Assembly: GCF_030271215.1 (NCBI RefSeq)
Contig: NZ_JASNGB010000157.1
Coordinates: 1 to 7,124, forward strand
Length of the DNA: 7,124 nucleotides
From: Deinococcus rhizophilus
GTDB lineage: Bacteria > Deinococcota > Deinococci > Deinococcales > Deinococcaceae
Direction of reading: 5' to 3'
In this document: one piece after another, positions 6,501 through 7,124 of the stretch
How positions within the stretch are numbered: the stretch's first letter is position 1
Layout of the letters: every line of letters starts with the position of its first letter
Translations under genes and position numbers: made by a program
The notes under the pieces: model-generated
What the model was told of the DNA's origin: nothing
The model's input: only the letters and a program-made list of their open reading frames with translations
Databases searched by the model: none

Positions 6501-6767
6501 TTACCAGCCCTTCTTCTTCGCTTCTGCACGGCGTTCGTCCAGGAGTTCCTGAGTAAAGTCCCGGTCTTTCATCTCGCCTGTTTTCTGCAAGCTGCCGTAC
6601 AGCGATTGGGCCAGCAGGCGGCGGCTGGTGAGCTTGTAGCCGTCCTCCAGTTCCAGCAGGATCAACTCGTCGCCTTCTTTCACGTCCAGTCTGGCGCGAG
6701 CTTCAGAGGGGATCAGGACTCGTCCTTGTTGTTGTAATTTCAGATAAAGGGGATGAGGAGCAGTCAT
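6501..6767 (-). CDS. vapB: AbrB/SpoVT-type (VapB/MazE-like) antitoxin
   Basis: An 88-residue antitoxin for the VapC encoded 3 nt downstream. Residues 8-50 match the swapped-hairpin AbrB/SpoVT fold, with GRVLIPSEARARLDVKEGDE as its signature and a strand-rich LILLELEDGYKLTSRR after it. This part binds DNA and should repress the operon. Residues about 51-88 are charged and helical (GEMKDRDFTQELLDERRAEA, then KKKGW) and would occupy the toxin active site. The ATG at 6767-6765 follows a good -10 hexamer (TATACT) by 5 nt without a Shine-Dalgarno sequence, suggesting a leaderless mRNA. Confidence 0.9.
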   Translation of the reverse strand: MTAPHPLYLKLQQQGRVLIPSEARARLDVKEGDELILLELEDGYKLTSRRLLAQSLYGSLQKTGEMKDRDFTQELLDERRAEAKKKGW

Positions 6768-6772
6768 GCCTA

Positions 6773-6801
6773 AGTATAACCGAACAGGTGAGAAATCGAA
6801 A
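6773..6801 (-). promoter_or_regulatory. Candidate leaderless promoter of vapBC
   Basis: On the minus strand TATACT (6778-6773) matches the -10 consensus at five of six positions and ends 5 nt before the ATG. A weak -35, TTTCGA (6801-6796), lies 17 nt upstream of it. Confidence 0.5.
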
Positions 6802-6851
6802 AGTGACTATCAGAGCTTTCCTGACTGGAAATTCCGAGATGGTGAGAAAAC

Positions 6852-6923
6852 CCCCGTCCCCCACCTTCCCCTTCTGCCCGCTTCCCCCGCCCCGCTTTTC
6901 TCCGCCAAAGCAGAGGCTTGAGC
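6852..6923 (+). repeat. Intergenic C-rich repeat, copy C
   Basis: Third copy, between the divergent starts of vapB and the PHP-like frame. It is the best representative: C-rich tract, GCCCCGCTTTTCTCCGCC, then AAAGCAGAGGCTTGAGC. The minus strand holds six runs of three or more G with loops of 5 nt or less. GCTTT and AAAGC inside it can form a short stem. Confidence 0.8.
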
Positions 6924-6929
6924 AAAAAC

Positions 6930-6938
6930 TTGTCCACA
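6930..6938 (+). other. Single DnaA-box-like sequence
   Basis: TTGTCCACA differs from the DnaA box TTATCCACA at one position. It is isolated, with no cluster and no origin-type AT-rich unwinding region recognised, so it is listed only as a site and not as an origin. Confidence 0.25.
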
Positions 6939-6952
6939 ACTGCCTCTAGCCC

Positions 6953-6961
6953 TGGTAACAT
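6953..6961 (+). promoter_or_regulatory. Possible extended -10 before the PHP-like frame
   Basis: TGGTAACAT fits the extended -10 form TGnTANNNT and ends 9 nt before the ATG at 6971. A weak GCGGA lies just before the ATG. No good -35 is seen at normal spacing. Confidence 0.3.
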
Positions 6962-6970
6962 CCGTGCGGA

Positions 6971-7124
6971 ATGACTCTTCTGGAAAAATACAACGAAATA
7001 AACGACAGCCCGAATGGCCTCAAATTATGGACTGTAGATCTTCATTTTCACACCCCTGCCTCTAAAGATTCAGCATGGGTTGACTGACATCTTGCAGTTT
7101 TAGAAAAGGCTGTCTGGAACGCGC
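6971..7124 (+). pseudogene. N-terminal fragment of PHP-domain protein, broken by in-frame TGA and cut by window end
   Basis: From ATG 6971 the frame reads MTLLEKYNEINDSPNGLKLW and then TVDLHFHTPASKDSAWVD before TGA at 7085-7087 (38 residues). DLHFHTPAS is the first metal-binding motif (DxHxH) of PHP phosphoesterase domains, and the lead-in with LKLWTVD is like that of large PHP proteins fused to ATPase domains. After the stop the same frame continues HLAVLEKAVWNA to the window end, resembling the helix that normally follows the motif, so the stop looks like damage within a once longer gene or an error in the sequence. Codons are A/T-rich (CTT, TTA, AAA, ATA), unlike the genes on the left, suggesting transfer. 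Function is not knowable from this fragment; a defence-type ATPase is one possibility. Confidence 0.5.

Noticed and set aside
6324..6737. Plus-strand frame of 137 codons
   Set aside because: Antisense to the vapBC operon, whose products have clear AbrB and PIN motifs.
5199..6923. CRISPR array or integron attC sites as explanation for the three repeats
   Set aside because: Spacing of over 800 bp with genes between excludes CRISPR; no attC-type paired inverted core sites and no integrase gene are visible.
6930..6938. Replication origin marked by a DnaA box
   Set aside because: Only one near-match was found; origins have clusters of boxes with an AT-rich region and usually nearby dnaA, dnaN or parAB genes.

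Overview
The window looks like chromosomal DNA from a high-GC bacterium, most likely Deinococcus or a close relative. The reasons are: a FrnE-type disulfide isomerase with an extra C-terminal CX4C pair, as described for Deinococcus radiodurans; a cluster of toxin-antitoxin modules; several genes with a -10-like hexamer only 5-6 nt before the start codon, the leaderless layout common in Deinococcus; and secreted, low-complexity proteins. The genus is an inference from gene content, not from a marker gene.

Left part (1-4240), housekeeping-like and very GC-rich. A type B carboxylesterase enters from the left edge without its N-terminus and is followed after 1 nt by a small four-helix membrane protein. 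Convergent to these, on the minus strand, is frnE, interrupted by an in-frame TGA at codon 41 just after its CPWC active site. Diverging from frnE is msrB, a methionine sulfoxide reductase. frnE and msrB are a thiol-redox pair sharing a 113-bp intergenic region, with candidate promoters pointing both ways. Next comes a secreted protein of unknown function with a Pro/Ala-rich stretch and a Thr/Glu-rich stretch. Strong hairpins follow msrB and the secreted protein, and another lies between the membrane protein and frnE.

Right part (4377-7124), accessory. Three type II toxin-antitoxin modules lie in a row: an HTH (XRE-like) antitoxin with a PIN toxin (+), a ribbon-helix-helix antitoxin with a MazF/PemK toxin (+), and an AbrB-like antitoxin with a VapC PIN toxin (-). 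A short C-rich intergenic repeat ending in CAGAGGCT occurs three times, always in the same orientation, once at each boundary: after the first module, between the second and third, and after the third. Its complementary strand is strongly G-quadruplex-prone in two copies. At the right edge the sequence becomes AT-rich, and a reading frame begins that resembles the N-terminus of a PHP-domain protein, broken by a TGA at codon 39 and cut by the window end.

The points most worth checking are the repeat-bounded toxin-antitoxin array, the stop codon inside frnE, and the broken PHP gene.
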